Translations under genes and position numbers: made by a program | The notes under the pieces: generated by a model | What the model was told of the DNA's origin: nothing | Database searches by the model: none | Seen by the model: only the letters and a program-made list of their open reading frames with translations | Shown here: piece after piece, positions 20,221 through 29,641 of the stretch | Layout: the number at the start of each line of letters is the position of its first letter | Numbering within the stretch: position 1 is the stretch's first letter | Assembly (NCBI RefSeq): GCF_001954275.1 | Contig: NZ_MBEU01000087.1 | Location: 1-64,000 of the forward strand | Reading direction: 5' to 3' | Source of the DNA: Mycobacterium sp. IS-836 | Lineage (GTDB): Bacteria > Actinomycetota > Actinomycetes > Mycobacteriales > Mycobacteriaceae | Length of the DNA stretch: 64,000 nt

Positions 20221-22619
20221 GCTCATCCGTGATCGAAGGCCTGACCGCTGCCGAGGTGGCGCAGCGGGTGGCCGAAGGCGCGACCAACGCTGTTCGGCAA
20301 CGTGCCGCACGAAGCGTCGCGGACATCGTTCGGGCCAATGTCTTCACCCGTATCAACGCCATTCTGGGCGTGCTGCTGGTGATCGTGTTGGCGACGGGCT
20401 CGGCGATCAACGGGTTGTTCGGCCTGCTCATCATCGCCAACAGCGTCATCGGCGCGGTGCAGGAGATCCGGGCCAAGCAGACGCTGGACAAGCTGGCGAT
20501 CATCGGACAGGCGAAACCGTTGGTGCGCAGGCAATCCGGGACACGAGCGCTGCCACCCAGCGACGTGGTGCTCGACGACGTCATCGAGCTCGGTCCCGGG
20601 GATCAGATCGTCGTGGACGGCGAGATCCTCGAGAAGGAGAACCTGGAGGTCGACGAATCGCTGCTGACCGGCGAGTCGGACGCTATCGACAAGGACGTCG
20701 GCGACGCGGTGATGTCGGGCAGCTTCGTCGTCGCCGGCACCGGGGCATACCGCGCCACCAAGGTCGGCCCGGACGCGTATGCCGCCCAGCTCGCGGAGGA
20801 AGCCAGCAAGTTCACCCTGGTTAAATCCGAACTGCGCAACGGCATCAACCGGATTCTGCAGTTCGTCACCTACGTGTTGGTGCCCGCCGGATTGCTGACC
20901 ATCTACACCCAATTCTTCACCACGCATGCCGGGTGGCGGCAGTCCGTGCTGCGGACGGTGGGCGCGCTGGTGCCCATGGTGCCCGAAGGCCTTGTCCTGC
21001 TGACCTCGGTCGCCTTCGCGATGGGCGTCGTCAGGCTCGGTCAGCGCCGGTGCCTGGTGCAGGAATTGCCTGCGATCGAGGGGTTGGCCCGCGTCGACGT
21101 GGTCTGTGCCGACAAAACGGGCACGCTGACCGAAAGCGGCATGCGGATCTCCGGCGTCGAGCAATTCGGCCCGGCGGAACAATCCGTCGCCGATGCGCTG
21201 GCCTCGCTGGCCGCCGCCGATGCGCGCCCCAACGCGAGCATGCAGGCGATCGCGGAGGCCTATGACCAGCCGCCCGGCTGGATCGCCACCGCGACCGCGC
21301 CTTTCAAGTCGGCCACCAAGTGGAGTGGCGTGTCCTATCGCGACCACGGCAACTGGGTGATCGGCGCGCCCGATGTGCTGCTCGAACCGGCGTCGGCAGC
21401 CGCGGAGCAGGCGGACCGTATCGGCGCCCAGGGGCTTCGGGTACTTCTCCTGGGTACCTGCGCGGTGGCGGTGAATCATCCGGACGCTCCGGGCAAAGTC
21501 ACGCCGGTCGCGCTGGTGGTACTTGAGCAGAAGGTGCGGCCGGACGCTCGTAAGACCCTGGATTACTTTGCTGCCGAGGGCGTTTCGGTCAAGGTCATCT
21601 CCGGTGACAATGCGGTATCCGTGGGCGCCGTCGCCAACAGCCTCGGGCTACACGGCGAGACGATGGACGCGCGTCGACTGCCGGCGGAGCCCGACGAACT
21701 GGCCGATGCGCTGGAGTCGCACACCACCTTCGGCCGAGTGCGGCCAGACCAGAAACGTGCCATCGTCCGTGCCCTGCAATCGCGTGGTCACACGGTGGCG
21801 ATGACCGGCGATGGCGTCAACGATGTGCTGGCCCTCAAGGACGCCGATATCGGCGTCGCGATGGGCGCCGGGAGCCCGGCGTCGCGAGCGGTGGCGCAAA
21901 TTGTATTGCTGGACAACCGATTTGCCACACTTCCGCACGTCGTTGGCGAAGGCCGGCGGGTGATCGGCAACATCGAGCGGGTCGCGAACCTGTTCTTGAC
22001 CAAGACCGTGTATTCGGTGCTGCTGGCGCTGTTCGTGGGCATCGAATGCCTGTTTTCCAAACCGCTCAAAGCGGACCCGCTGCTGTATCCGTTTCAGCCG
22101 ATCCACGTGACCATCGCGGCATGGTTCACGATCGGAATCCCGTCGTTCATCCTTTCGCTCGCACCCAACACCGAGCGCGCACAACCCGGCTTCGTGCGGC
22201 GCGTGTTGACGTCAGCGCTCCCGTCCGGACTCATCGTCGGTGTCGCGACCTTTGTCTCCTACCTGCTGGCCTACCACGGTCGCCATGCCACTTTTGCCCA
22301 ACAAGAGCAAGCCTCGACCGCGGCGCTGATCACGTTGCTGGTGACGGCGCTGTGGGTGCTGGCGGTGGTCGCGCGTCCCTACCAGTGGTGGCGGATAGGC
22401 CTAGTAATTGCCTCCGGACTGGCGTACGTGGCGATCTTCAGCATCCCGCTGGCTCGGGAGAAGTTCCTGCTCGACCCCTCGAATGTGGTGGTGACGTCGA
22501 CCGCCCTCGGCATCGGGGTGCTGGGTGCCGCCGCGATCGAGGCGACGTGGTGGATCAGGGCCAGGATCCTCGGCGTGCGACCGCAGTTGTGGCGGGAGCC
22601 GCCGCGGGCTGCCAAGTAG
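20217..22619 (+). CDS. ctpE: P-type cation ATPase CtpE
   Basis: The 800-residue membrane pump has the actuator motif LTGESD, the membrane motif MVPEGL (about 264), the phosphorylated D299 of DKTGTLTESG and the hinge MTGDGVNDVLALKDADIGVAMG. About ten membrane helices are visible. CtpE (Rv0908) is reported to take part in calcium uptake in mycobacteria. Its ATG overlaps the stop of the upstream lipoprotein gene (ATGA). Confidence 0.95.
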   Translation: MSSSVIEGLTAAEVAQRVAEGATNAVRQRAARSVADIVRANVFTRINAILGVLLVIVLATGSAINGLFGLLIIANSVIGAVQEIRAKQTLDKLAIIGQAKPLVRRQSGTRALPPSDVVLDDVIELGPGDQIVVDGEILEKENLEVDESLLTGESDAIDKDVGDAVMSGSFVVAGTGAYRATKVGPDAYAAQLAEEASKFTLVKSELRNGINRILQFVTYVLVPAGLLTIYTQFFTTHAGWRQSVLRTVGALVPMVPEGLVLLTSVAFAMGVVRLGQRRCLVQELPAIEGLARVDVVCADKTGTLTESGMRISGVEQFGPAEQSVADALASLAAADARPNASMQAIAEAYDQPPGWIATATAPFKSATKWSGVSYRDHGNWVIGAPDVLLEPASAAAEQADRIGAQGLRVLLLGTCAVAVNHPDAPGKVTPVALVVLEQKVRPDARKTLDYFAAEGVSVKVISGDNAVSVGAVANSLGLHGETMDARRLPAEPDELADALESHTTFGRVRPDQKRAIVRALQSRGHTVAMTGDGVNDVLALKDADIGVAMGAGSPASRAVAQIVLLDNRFATLPHVVGEGRRVIGNIERVANLFLTKTVYSVLLALFVGIECLFSKPLKADPLLYPFQPIHVTIAAWFTIGIPSFILSLAPNTERAQPGFVRRVLTSALPSGLIVGVATFVSYLLAYHGRHATFAQQEQASTAALITLLVTALWVLAVVARPYQWWRIGLVIASGLAYVAIFSIPLAREKFLLDPSNVVVTSTALGIGVLGAAAIEATWWIRARILGVRPQLWREPPRAAK

Positions 22620-22652
22620 AATTCCTGGCAATCAGCGGGGAAGGAACGGCGC

Positions 22653-22841
22653 ATGGGATTCTTGGACAAGGCGAAGGACGTGTTGTCGCAGAACGCCGAC
22701 AAGGTCGGGGAGGCGATCGACAAGGCCGGCGACTTCGTCGACGAAAAGACGCAGGGCAAATACTCCGACACCATCCACAAGGTGCAGGAGGAGGCCAAGA
22801 AGGCCGCCGACTCGGCCGCCAAGGGCGACCAACAGAACTGA
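22653..22841 (+). CDS. Rv0909-type antitoxin-like small protein
   Basis: This 62-residue, lysine/aspartate-rich helical protein with repeated KA-D patterns matches Rv0909, listed as the antitoxin of a pair with Rv0910. A GGGGAAGGA site precedes the ATG. The gene for the partner starts 4 bases after its stop. The protein has a CsbD-like look, so a structural or stress role is also possible. Confidence 0.85.
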   Translation: MGFLDKAKDVLSQNADKVGEAIDKAGDFVDEKTQGKYSDTIHKVQEEAKKAADSAAKGDQQN

Positions 22842-22845
22842 GCGC

Positions 22846-23319
22846 ATGGCCAAACTCTCCGGATCAATCGACGTACCCCTGGCGCCCGAAGAGGCCTGGA
22901 AGCATGCCTCCGATCTCTCCCGGTATCGGGAGTGGCTGACCATCCACCGGGTGTGGCGCAGCACGCTACCCGACCAGATCGAGAAGGGCACGGTCGTCGA
23001 GTCGATCGTCGAGGTCAAGGGCATGTACAACCGGATCCGCTGGACGGTCGTGCGCTACAAGCCGCCGGAAGGCATGACCCTCAACGGCGACGGCGTCGGC
23101 GGGGTGAAGGTCAAGCTGATGGCCAAAGTCGCGCCGAAGGACGACGGCTCCGTCGTCAGCTTCGACGTGCACCTCGGTGGGCCCGCGCTGTTCGGTCCGA
23201 TCGGCATGATCGTCGCCGCGGCGCTGCGAAGCGATATCCGCGAATCCCTGGAGAACTTCGTCACCGTGTTCACCGGACCCAATCCGCGCCTGAACGGGGA
23301 TCGTGGCTCCGGTCGCTAA
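22846..23319 (+). CDS. Rv0910-type toxin, SRPBCC-fold protein
   Basis: The 157-residue protein is a polyketide cyclase/START-like (SRPBCC) protein, with the hydrophobic-pocket fold pattern SIDVPLAPEEAWKHASDLSRY at the start and a long carboxy-terminal helix (about 118-145). Rv0910 was classed as the toxin paired with Rv0909. Its fold more often binds lipids, so the toxin label should be held loosely. It overlaps the following methyltransferase gene by 17 bases. Confidence 0.85.
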   Translation: MAKLSGSIDVPLAPEEAWKHASDLSRYREWLTIHRVWRSTLPDQIEKGTVVESIVEVKGMYNRIRWTVVRYKPPEGMTLNGDGVGGVKVKLMAKVAPKDDGSVVSFDVHLGGPALFGPIGMIVAAALRSDIRESLENFVTVFTGPNPRLNGDRGSGR

Positions 23320-24526
23320 TCGCCTGGCGGATCTGCTTCGAACCACCGCCGGCGTCGACCCGCCCGTCTGCATTCGCGCGTGGGACGGAAGCGAGATCGG
23401 CCCGGACGACGGCCCGGTCCTGGTATTGCGGTCGCGGCGCGCCCTGCGCCGATTGCTGTGGCGCCCAGGCGAACTCGGCCTCGCTCGCGCCTATGTGACC
23501 GGTGACATCGATGTTGAGGGTGACCTGACCGAGGGATTGCGGCGGGCCTGGCGGCTGGCCCGATCGCGCCCCGGTACCAGCGCGACGCTTCCGCCCCAGG
23601 CTCGGGCGCTGGCGGCGCTGCACGCGGTGCGGCTGGGGGTAATCGGCCCGCCGCCCAAGGCGCCGGCCAGCGAGGCGCGGCTGTCGGGCCGGCTGCATGC
23701 CCGGCGCCGCGATCGCGCCGTCATCGCGCACCACTACGACCTGTCCAACGATTTCTACCGGCTACTGCTCGACGAGCACATGGCGTACTCGGCGGCGTAT
23801 TTCACCCGTCCGGGCCAGTCGCTGCACGACGCGCAGACGGCGAAGCTGGACATGATCTGCCGCAAGCTCGACCTCAAATCGGGGATGCGGCTGCTGGACG
23901 TCGGCTGTGGTTGGGGATCGCTGATCCTGCACGCGGCGCACCGCCACGGGGTGCGCTCCGTGGGGATCACGCTGTCGGCGCAGCAGCGCGATTTCACCCT
24001 CGCCCGCGCCGCCGAGCGTGGTCTGGCCGACCGCGTCGAGGTCCGACTCCAGGACTATCGCGATCTGAGCGATGAGACGTTCGACGCGGTCGCGTCCGTC
24101 GAGATGGGCGAGCACGTGGGCGAGCGGCTATATCCCAGTTACATCGCGATCCTCGATCGCGCGCTGCGGCCCGGCGGCAGGCTGTTGCTGCAGCAGATGT
24201 CCCGGCGCGCCGATGCCGCGCCGGGCGGAGGAGCGTTCATCGAGGCCTACATCGCGCCCGACATGCACATGCGGCCGCTCTGGCAGACCCTGCGTTACCT
24301 GCAGGACGCGGGCCTGGAGATCCGTTCGGTCGCGGCGATGCGCGAGCACTACGCGCGCACCGCCGAACATTGGCTGAACACGCTGGAGAGCCGCTTCGAC
24401 GAATTCGTGGCGTTGCAGGGTGAAGAGGTCGCCCGGGTGTGGCGGCTGTACCTGGCCGGCGGCGGCCTGGCCTTCGAGGAAGGCCGGATGGGTGTGGATC
24501 AGATCTTGGCAGCCAAGCCTCGATGA
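23303..24526 (+). CDS. Cyclopropane-fatty-acid synthase-like SAM methyltransferase
   Basis: The 407-residue protein resembles bacterial CFA synthases, with SAM motif LLDVGCGWGSLILHAAHRHG, HHYDLSNDFY (residues about 142-151) and the carboxy segment WLNTLESRFDEF. It would modify unsaturated phospholipid acyl chains. A GTG start at 23303 is preceded by GGGGA inside the upstream gene. It is unlike the CmaA/MmaA mycolate enzymes and is not at this place in M. tuberculosis, so it is an insertion or a lineage loss there. Confidence 0.88.
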   Translation: MAPVANRLADLLRTTAGVDPPVCIRAWDGSEIGPDDGPVLVLRSRRALRRLLWRPGELGLARAYVTGDIDVEGDLTEGLRRAWRLARSRPGTSATLPPQARALAALHAVRLGVIGPPPKAPASEARLSGRLHARRRDRAVIAHHYDLSNDFYRLLLDEHMAYSAAYFTRPGQSLHDAQTAKLDMICRKLDLKSGMRLLDVGCGWGSLILHAAHRHGVRSVGITLSAQQRDFTLARAAERGLADRVEVRLQDYRDLSDETFDAVASVEMGEHVGERLYPSYIAILDRALRPGGRLLLQQMSRRADAAPGGGAFIEAYIAPDMHMRPLWQTLRYLQDAGLEIRSVAAMREHYARTAEHWLNTLESRFDEFVALQGEEVARVWRLYLAGGGLAFEEGRMGVDQILAAKPR

Positions 24527-24600
24527 GTTTCCGGTTTGCCGCGAGTCGATATGTGAGAACCCGCGACCGCGGGGCACTGCGACACCTGATGGAGGAGATC

Positions 24601-25374
24601 GTGCCCATTCGTGACGGCGCGCCGCTGGGCGCTCCCTGCTGGATCGATTTGACGACGTCGGACCTCGACCGCGCCCAGGACTTTTACGGCACGGTGTTCG
24701 GCTGGACCTTCGAGTCCGCCGGTCCCGAGTACGGGGGATACGTCAACGCCGCCAAGGACGGCCACCCCGTGGCCGGGCTGATGGCCAACCGGCCCGAGTT
24801 CGGCGCTCCGGACAACTGGGCCACCTACTTCCACACCGCCGACGTCAACGCGACGATGGCGGCCGCGACTGCGGCGGGCGGCATGGCGTGCATGGGGCCG
24901 ATGGAGATCCCCGCCAAGGGCCACATGGGCCTGGCGAGCGATCCGTCGGGCGCGGTCTTCGGGCTGTGGCAGCCGTTGGAGCACCGCGGGTTCGAGGTGA
25001 TCGGTGAGGCCGGCTCCCCGGTGTGGCATCAACTGACCACCCGCGATTACCGCGCCGCGGTCGACTTCTACCGCGAGGTCTTCGGGTGGCAGACCGATCA
25101 GGTTTCCGACACAGACGAATTCCGGTACGCCACAGCGTCGTTCGGCGATCAGCAGTTGCTCGGAATGATGGATGGCAGCGGCTTCCTCCCCGAGGGGGTG
25201 CCGTCGAATTGGAGCATCTTCTTCGGGGCCGAGGATGTCGACAAGACGCTGCGCGTGATCGCCGACAACGGCGGGGCCGTGGTGCGGGGCGCCGAGGACA
25301 CCCCCTACGGTCGGCTGGCCGCGGCGACCGACCCGACGGGTGTGATCTTCAACTTGTCGTCGCTGGAGAGCTAG
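24601..25374 (+). CDS. Two-domain VOC-superfamily protein, Rv0911 orthologue
   Basis: The 257-residue protein contains two VOC units, beginning CWIDLTTSDLDRAQDFYGTV (about residue 14) and WHQLTTRDYRAAVDFYREVF (about 142). It resembles hydroxylase/glyoxalase-type resistance proteins of actinomycetes. The GTG at 24601 is chosen because GGAGGAG lies five bases upstream and the length then equals Rv0911. An ATG at 24589 would place the start on the ribosome site itself. Confidence 0.88.
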   Translation: MPIRDGAPLGAPCWIDLTTSDLDRAQDFYGTVFGWTFESAGPEYGGYVNAAKDGHPVAGLMANRPEFGAPDNWATYFHTADVNATMAAATAAGGMACMGPMEIPAKGHMGLASDPSGAVFGLWQPLEHRGFEVIGEAGSPVWHQLTTRDYRAAVDFYREVFGWQTDQVSDTDEFRYATASFGDQQLLGMMDGSGFLPEGVPSNWSIFFGAEDVDKTLRVIADNGGAVVRGAEDTPYGRLAAATDPTGVIFNLSSLES

Positions 25375-25436
25375 CCGCGGTCGTCACGCCGCGTGGCGAG
25401 CGACGAGTGGTTCGAGGTCCTATTACTGTCGAAACC

Positions 25437-25871
25437 ATGACTCGCCGCCTGCACCCCGGTTGGCTGGTGGCGTTTTTCGCCTTGTTGATCTCGGTCAGCG
25501 CGTGGATGCCGTGGCTGACGACGGCGGTCAACGGCGGCGGCTGGGCCAACGCCATCGGCGGTACCCACGGCAACCTGGAACTCCCGCGGGGGTTCGGGGC
25601 GGGGCAGCTCATCGTGTTGCTGTCCTCGACGCTGTTGGTCGCCGGGGCGATGGCGGGCCGCGGGCTGTCGGTGCGGGTCGCTTCGATTGCCGCGCTGGTT
25701 ATTTCGCTGCTGCTGTTGGCGCTGACGGTGTGGTACTACAAGCTCAACGTCAACCCGCCAGTGTCCGCCGACTACGGGCTTTACGTGGGTGCGGTCAGCG
25801 GGGGTTGCGCGGTGGTCTGCTCGCTTTTCTCGGTGATCGCCGCGCTCGCGTCCGGTCGGCTTCCCCGCTGA
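25437..25871 (+). CDS. Four-helix membrane protein, Rv0912 orthologue
   Basis: The 144-residue protein has four hydrophobic segments (about 10-25, 55-71, 78-98 and 115-137) and a short loop with NGGGWANAIGGTHG. The function is unknown. The position after the VOC gene matches Rv0912. It converges on another VOC gene with only three bases between. Confidence 0.8.
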   Translation: MTRRLHPGWLVAFFALLISVSAWMPWLTTAVNGGGWANAIGGTHGNLELPRGFGAGQLIVLLSSTLLVAGAMAGRGLSVRVASIAALVISLLLLALTVWYYKLNVNPPVSADYGLYVGAVSGGCAVVCSLFSVIAALASGRLPR

Positions 25872-25874
25872 ACC

Positions 25875-26357
25875 TCAGGCGGGCGGGAAGTCGTGCTTGC
25901 CTGAGGCGGAACTGCCGTCGGGTTCGTTGACGCCGAACACGAAGGGCGCGAACACGACTTCGCGTCCGTCGGGGTCGCGGTAGGTGACCGCACCCGTCGC
26001 CTCCCAGTACGGGTGCTGCTCGACGGGCTCCTGCCCCGCCTGCTGCAGGCGTGCGATCGCGGCTCGCTGGGCGTGCTTGTCCGGGAAGTACAGGCACAGC
26101 TGCTCGTGACCGTCCACCGCGATGTCCTCGTCCGCCTCGACGATTTCCATCGTCAGGTTCCAGCTGGGCAGGCCGAAGATCGCGCCGTTGCTGCCGTAGC
26201 TGGCCTCGAACGTCTCGTAGAGCGGCAGCCCCACCAGCTCGCGGTAAAAGCGCACTGTCTCTTCGAAGTTCGACGAGCGCCGGGCGAAGCGAAGGGCGCC
26301 GATCGACGCCAATTCCAGTGGCCAATGCGTCGTCCGGCGCTGCTTGTGCTGGTCCAC
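25875..26357 (-). CDS. VOC-family protein
   Basis: The 160-residue single VOC unit has IGALRFARRSSNFEETVRFY at the front and the metal-site-like YRDPDGREVVFAPFVFG near the end. It resembles lyase/dioxygenase-like VOC proteins of unknown substrate. It is not in the M. tuberculosis order that I recall. It lies downstream of the carotenoid oxygenase gene on the same strand, separated by a strong hairpin. Confidence 0.82.
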   Translation of the reverse strand: MDQHKQRRTTHWPLELASIGALRFARRSSNFEETVRFYRELVGLPLYETFEASYGSNGAIFGLPSWNLTMEIVEADEDIAVDGHEQLCLYFPDKHAQRAAIARLQQAGQEPVEQHPYWEATGAVTYRDPDGREVVFAPFVFGVNEPDGSSASGKHDFPPA

Positions 26358-26372
26358 TCCTACTCCGATTCG

Positions 26373-26431
26373 CCGAGCCTGTAATTTTGCAGGCCGCTAC
26401 TCGCACTTTTCCTGCCGTATTACAGGCTCGG
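26373..26431. terminator. Long interrupted hairpin between the carotenoid oxygenase and VOC genes
   Basis: A perfect 13-base inverted repeat, CCGAGCCTGTAAT at 26373-26385 and its complement at 26419-26431, encloses a second 5-base stem (GCAGG/CCTGC) separated by a symmetric 3/3 internal loop. The whole folds as one 59-base structure. It follows the 3' end of the minus-strand oxygenase gene and precedes the VOC start. It may terminate or attenuate transcription, or be an operator for the VOC gene. Confidence 0.5.
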
Positions 26432-26448
26432 TGAGCGGCCCGATCGCA

Positions 26449-27963
26449 TCATAGCCCGATGGCGGCCGCCGCCGACTCCGCCGTGTCCCAGCGCCGCAGC
26501 TGTTCACCGGGAGCCCATGTCGAATGCGTGCCGCTGGAAATGCGTTCGGGCAGTTGAAGTTTGCACACGGGCCCGTCGCCGATCCGGGCGGCGTCGAAGA
26601 TCACGCAGTAGGAGGCATCGGCGTTCATGTCGGTGGTCAGAGTGATCAGGTAGCCGTCGTCCTCGCTAGTAGATCCCACGCGTGGCGCCATCGCGGTCTC
26701 GCTGCCGTAGACACCGTCGCCGAAGGAGAATCCCTCCTGGCTGCCGGTGCGCACATCGTGTTTGACCAGCCCGTCGAACAGGAACCAGCCGGGCTTGCCG
26801 GTGGCGGCGTAGGTGTAGCGGTAATCTGTGGCGGCGTAGGCGGGGTTGATCGTGCCGAATTCGGTGATGGACTCCGACAGCCGCTCTTCCTTGACCTCGC
26901 CGGTGACCAGGTTGAAGCGCCAGCGGTGCAGCCGGGCCTGCAGGCGATCCAGCGCCAAAAAGCGAAAGAGCTTCTCCCATTTGGTTCCGCCGGTGTCGAG
27001 CGGCTGCGGATCGCCTTCGAAGAAGCCGTCGAGCACGATCTCGTCGCCGTCTTCGTAGGCGTTCGTGAAGTGCAGCACGAACGTCGGGTCCGCCTCGAAC
27101 CATCGGATGTCGTCGGTGCCGCCGCGGCGCGGAATCACCGCGAAGCGCGACGGAATGTCGGGGTAGAAGCGCGGCAGGTGCACGTCGTGTCCGAGCAGCC
27201 TCGGATCCCAGAAAAGCGGGAAATCGTTGAGGATGGCGTAGTTTTCGGTGAACGCCATGTCGTGCGGCAGCCGCGGTCCGGGTAGCGGGATGTCGACGTA
27301 GTGGGCCAGGTCGTTGTTCTGGTCGACGACGCCGTAGCGCATGTACGGGTCCTGCTTGCTGTAGCTGAAGAACAACAGTTCGCCGGTCTTGTGGTCGACC
27401 TTCGGGTGCGCGGAGACACCCCAGTCGACCGGGAAGCGTCCGTTCCAGGTTTCCTTGCCGAGGGTGTTGGCCGAGTACGGGTCGATCCGGTAGAGGTCGC
27501 CGCACTGGTAGAAGCTGGTCAGCGCGATGCCGCGGTGAACGATCACGTCAGTGCTCGACGCGTCCTTCATCCGGGTGCGCGCGCCCCAGCCGTCGTCCCG
27601 CTTGGCCAATTGCACCGGCTCGGCCAGCCCCGGCCACAGCGGCTCGCCGGCCTCGTTCTCGGCCAGAAATCCGTCGGTCCGCACAAAGCGGTTGCGGTAG
27701 AACGCTTTTCCGTCGCGGAAACCGACCACATGCAGCATCCCGTCGCCGTCGAACGGGTGGTACGTCTTCAACGCCGGGTGCAGCGGGTTCTCGGTGTTGC
27801 GGAGGTAGACGCCGTCCAGGTCGCGCGGGATCTCGCCCGCTACGGCGACGAGATCGTCGGCGTCCCACTCGGTGGTCTGCGGCCGCCACGGCCCGGTCCG
27901 GTACGGGTGGTCGTCGTCCTCGGGCAGTGTGGACAGGAACTTGCCGACGATCTCAACATCCAT
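26449..27963 (-). CDS. Carotenoid cleavage oxygenase family protein, Rv0913c orthologue
   Basis: The 504-residue RPE65/CCO-type protein binds non-haem iron through four histidines. Candidates are in SAHPKVDHKTGE, LPHDMAFTENYAI, the LHFTN segment and GTHSTWAPGEQ at the end. Family members cleave carotenoids or stilbene-like double bonds. The start MDVEIVGKFLSTLPED at 27963 matches Rv0913c. It begins one base after the stop of the thiolase-like gene and is surely in its operon. Confidence 0.92.
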   Translation of the reverse strand: MDVEIVGKFLSTLPEDDDHPYRTGPWRPQTTEWDADDLVAVAGEIPRDLDGVYLRNTENPLHPALKTYHPFDGDGMLHVVGFRDGKAFYRNRFVRTDGFLAENEAGEPLWPGLAEPVQLAKRDDGWGARTRMKDASSTDVIVHRGIALTSFYQCGDLYRIDPYSANTLGKETWNGRFPVDWGVSAHPKVDHKTGELLFFSYSKQDPYMRYGVVDQNNDLAHYVDIPLPGPRLPHDMAFTENYAILNDFPLFWDPRLLGHDVHLPRFYPDIPSRFAVIPRRGGTDDIRWFEADPTFVLHFTNAYEDGDEIVLDGFFEGDPQPLDTGGTKWEKLFRFLALDRLQARLHRWRFNLVTGEVKEERLSESITEFGTINPAYAATDYRYTYAATGKPGWFLFDGLVKHDVRTGSQEGFSFGDGVYGSETAMAPRVGSTSEDDGYLITLTTDMNADASYCVIFDAARIGDGPVCKLQLPERISSGTHSTWAPGEQLRRWDTAESAAAAIGL

Positions 27964-27964
27964 G

Positions 27965-29191
27965 TCACGAGCCTTCGGTGGTGCTGACAACGAAACTGAC
28001 CGTGGTGGCGGTGCTGCCGCCGAAGTTCAGGGTGCCAAAGGTTTTCGCGTCTTCGACCTGGTACTCGCCGGCCGCGCCGCTGACTTGCTTGGCCGCATCC
28101 AGCAGCATCCGCACGCCGGAAGCCCCGACGGGGTGTCCGCCGCCGATCAGGCCCCCGCTGGGGTTGATCGGCAGCCGGCCGCCGATCTCGATCTCGCCGT
28201 TTTCGATCGCCTTCCACGATTCGCCGGGACCGGTGAGCCCGATGTGGTCGATGGCCAGGTACTCGCTGGGGGTGAAGCAGTCGTGGACCTCGATCCCGTC
28301 TAGGTCGTCGAGGGTCACCCGGGCGCGGCGCAACGCGTCGAGCACCGCGGCCCGCACGTGCGGCAGCACGTAGGGATCGTCTGCGGTGCGGTCGAGTTTT
28401 TGTCGCAGGCCGAGCCCGACGGTGCGATGTCCCCAGCCGTCGATGCGGCCGATTGGGCGCGCATCGGGATGATCGCGCAGGTAGTCGTCGTTCACCAGGA
28501 CCACTCCCGCGCCGCCGTCGGTCATTTGGCTGCAGTCGAAGCGCCTTAGCCGGCCCTCGGTGATCGGGTTGGTCGCGTCGTCGTCGGTGATGGGTTCAGG
28601 GACAGTCCAGCCGCGGGTCTGGGCGTTGGGGTTGCGGCGGGCGTTGGCGAAGTTGAGCTGGGCGATGGCCCGCAGATGGGTCTCGTCCAAGCCGTAGCGC
28701 CGCTCGTATTCGTCGGCGATCTGCGCGAACATCGACGGCCACAGGTAGCGCGCGCCGGCGCCCTCGTGTCCGGTCCATGCGGCGGCGCCCAGATGCTTGG
28801 CGGCGGTGTCGCCGGGCACGGTCTTTTCCAGTTCGATCCCCACCACGAGCGCGCTGTCATAGGAGCCCGAGCGCAGATCGGCCATCGCAGCCAACGCCGC
28901 CACGCTGCCGGACGCGCATGCGGCCTCGTGCCGAGCGGCCGGTGTGTCCCAGAGGTCGTCGCAGACCGTGGCCGGCATCGCGCCGAGGTGGCCCTGGCCG
29001 GCGAACATCTCGCCGAAGGCATTTCCAACGTGGACCACTCCGATGTCGGCGGCGTCCAGCTTGGCCGAGGCGAGGGTGCATTCGACGACCTCGGCGGTCA
29101 AGGCCGCGAAATCGCGGTTTTCTTTGGAGAGGTTGCGGGCGAAATCGCTTTGGTAGCCCCCGAGAATCCACACGTCTGCCGAGCCATCCAT
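27965..29191 (-). CDS. Thiolase/SCP2-like acyl-CoA acetyltransferase, Rv0914c orthologue
   Basis: The 408-residue thiolase-fold protein has the nucleophile region HEAACASGSVA (about residue 88), the HDCF segment and the carboxy GGGHPVGASG. It belongs to the lipid-transfer-protein/thiolase group that often acts in sterol or fatty acid side-chain breakdown. The start MDGSADVWILGGYQ at 29191 follows the family pattern. Conserved order with M. tuberculosis ends here; PPE14/PE7 do not follow. Confidence 0.9.
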   Translation of the reverse strand: MDGSADVWILGGYQSDFARNLSKENRDFAALTAEVVECTLASAKLDAADIGVVHVGNAFGEMFAGQGHLGAMPATVCDDLWDTPAARHEAACASGSVAALAAMADLRSGSYDSALVVGIELEKTVPGDTAAKHLGAAAWTGHEGAGARYLWPSMFAQIADEYERRYGLDETHLRAIAQLNFANARRNPNAQTRGWTVPEPITDDDATNPITEGRLRRFDCSQMTDGGAGVVLVNDDYLRDHPDARPIGRIDGWGHRTVGLGLRQKLDRTADDPYVLPHVRAAVLDALRRARVTLDDLDGIEVHDCFTPSEYLAIDHIGLTGPGESWKAIENGEIEIGGRLPINPSGGLIGGGHPVGASGVRMLLDAAKQVSGAAGEYQVEDAKTFGTLNFGGSTATTVSFVVSTTEGS

Positions 29192-29641
29192 ACGCCGCAC
29201 GCTACTCCTGATGGCGCGGCCGAACGGCCGTATGCGAAGCGCTCAGGAGCTCAAATGCGGACCCGTCGGCTCTCGGGCTGAACCGACGGGACCTAGGTGT
29301 GCGCGTAGGCCGGCCAACACGCTCACCCGTTTGGGGCATTACCACCCCTGACGAAAGGCAAACACACGAGCCAGCCTGCGAAGCCGGGCTGCCCCTTCCG
29401 AATGCGGGCTTTCCACTGCTCAGCGAGGTGTTTGGAGGCTAGACAGCGCCTTCGACAAGGTTGGCGATTCCGGCGCGTCGGCGGCGGTGTCGGATCGATT
29501 GGGCTGCAACTCATTACGCATACTCACCTCGGGTCGCCGTCGTTGGCGGACTCGTCTACCCGGAGGTCCCGATCGGGTCCGTCGCAGGTCATAGCGGCGA
29601 TATCCACCTCGCAGCGAGAAGCTGGTGCAATATCGATATTG
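29192..29641. other. Intergenic stretch at the core-accessory boundary
   Basis: These 450 bases hold no recognisable gene, tRNA or insertion sequence end. Frames are open on both strands but show no family features. It is the place where the M. tuberculosis-like order stops, and it should contain the promoters of the thiolase operon (leftward) and the dipeptidase (rightward). Confidence 0.6.

Noticed and set aside
18634..20310. 558-codon minus-strand open frame opposite the beta-lactamase-like gene
   Set aside because: The sense-strand protein has all catalytic motifs. The antisense frame shows only low-complexity R/G/V-rich sequence.
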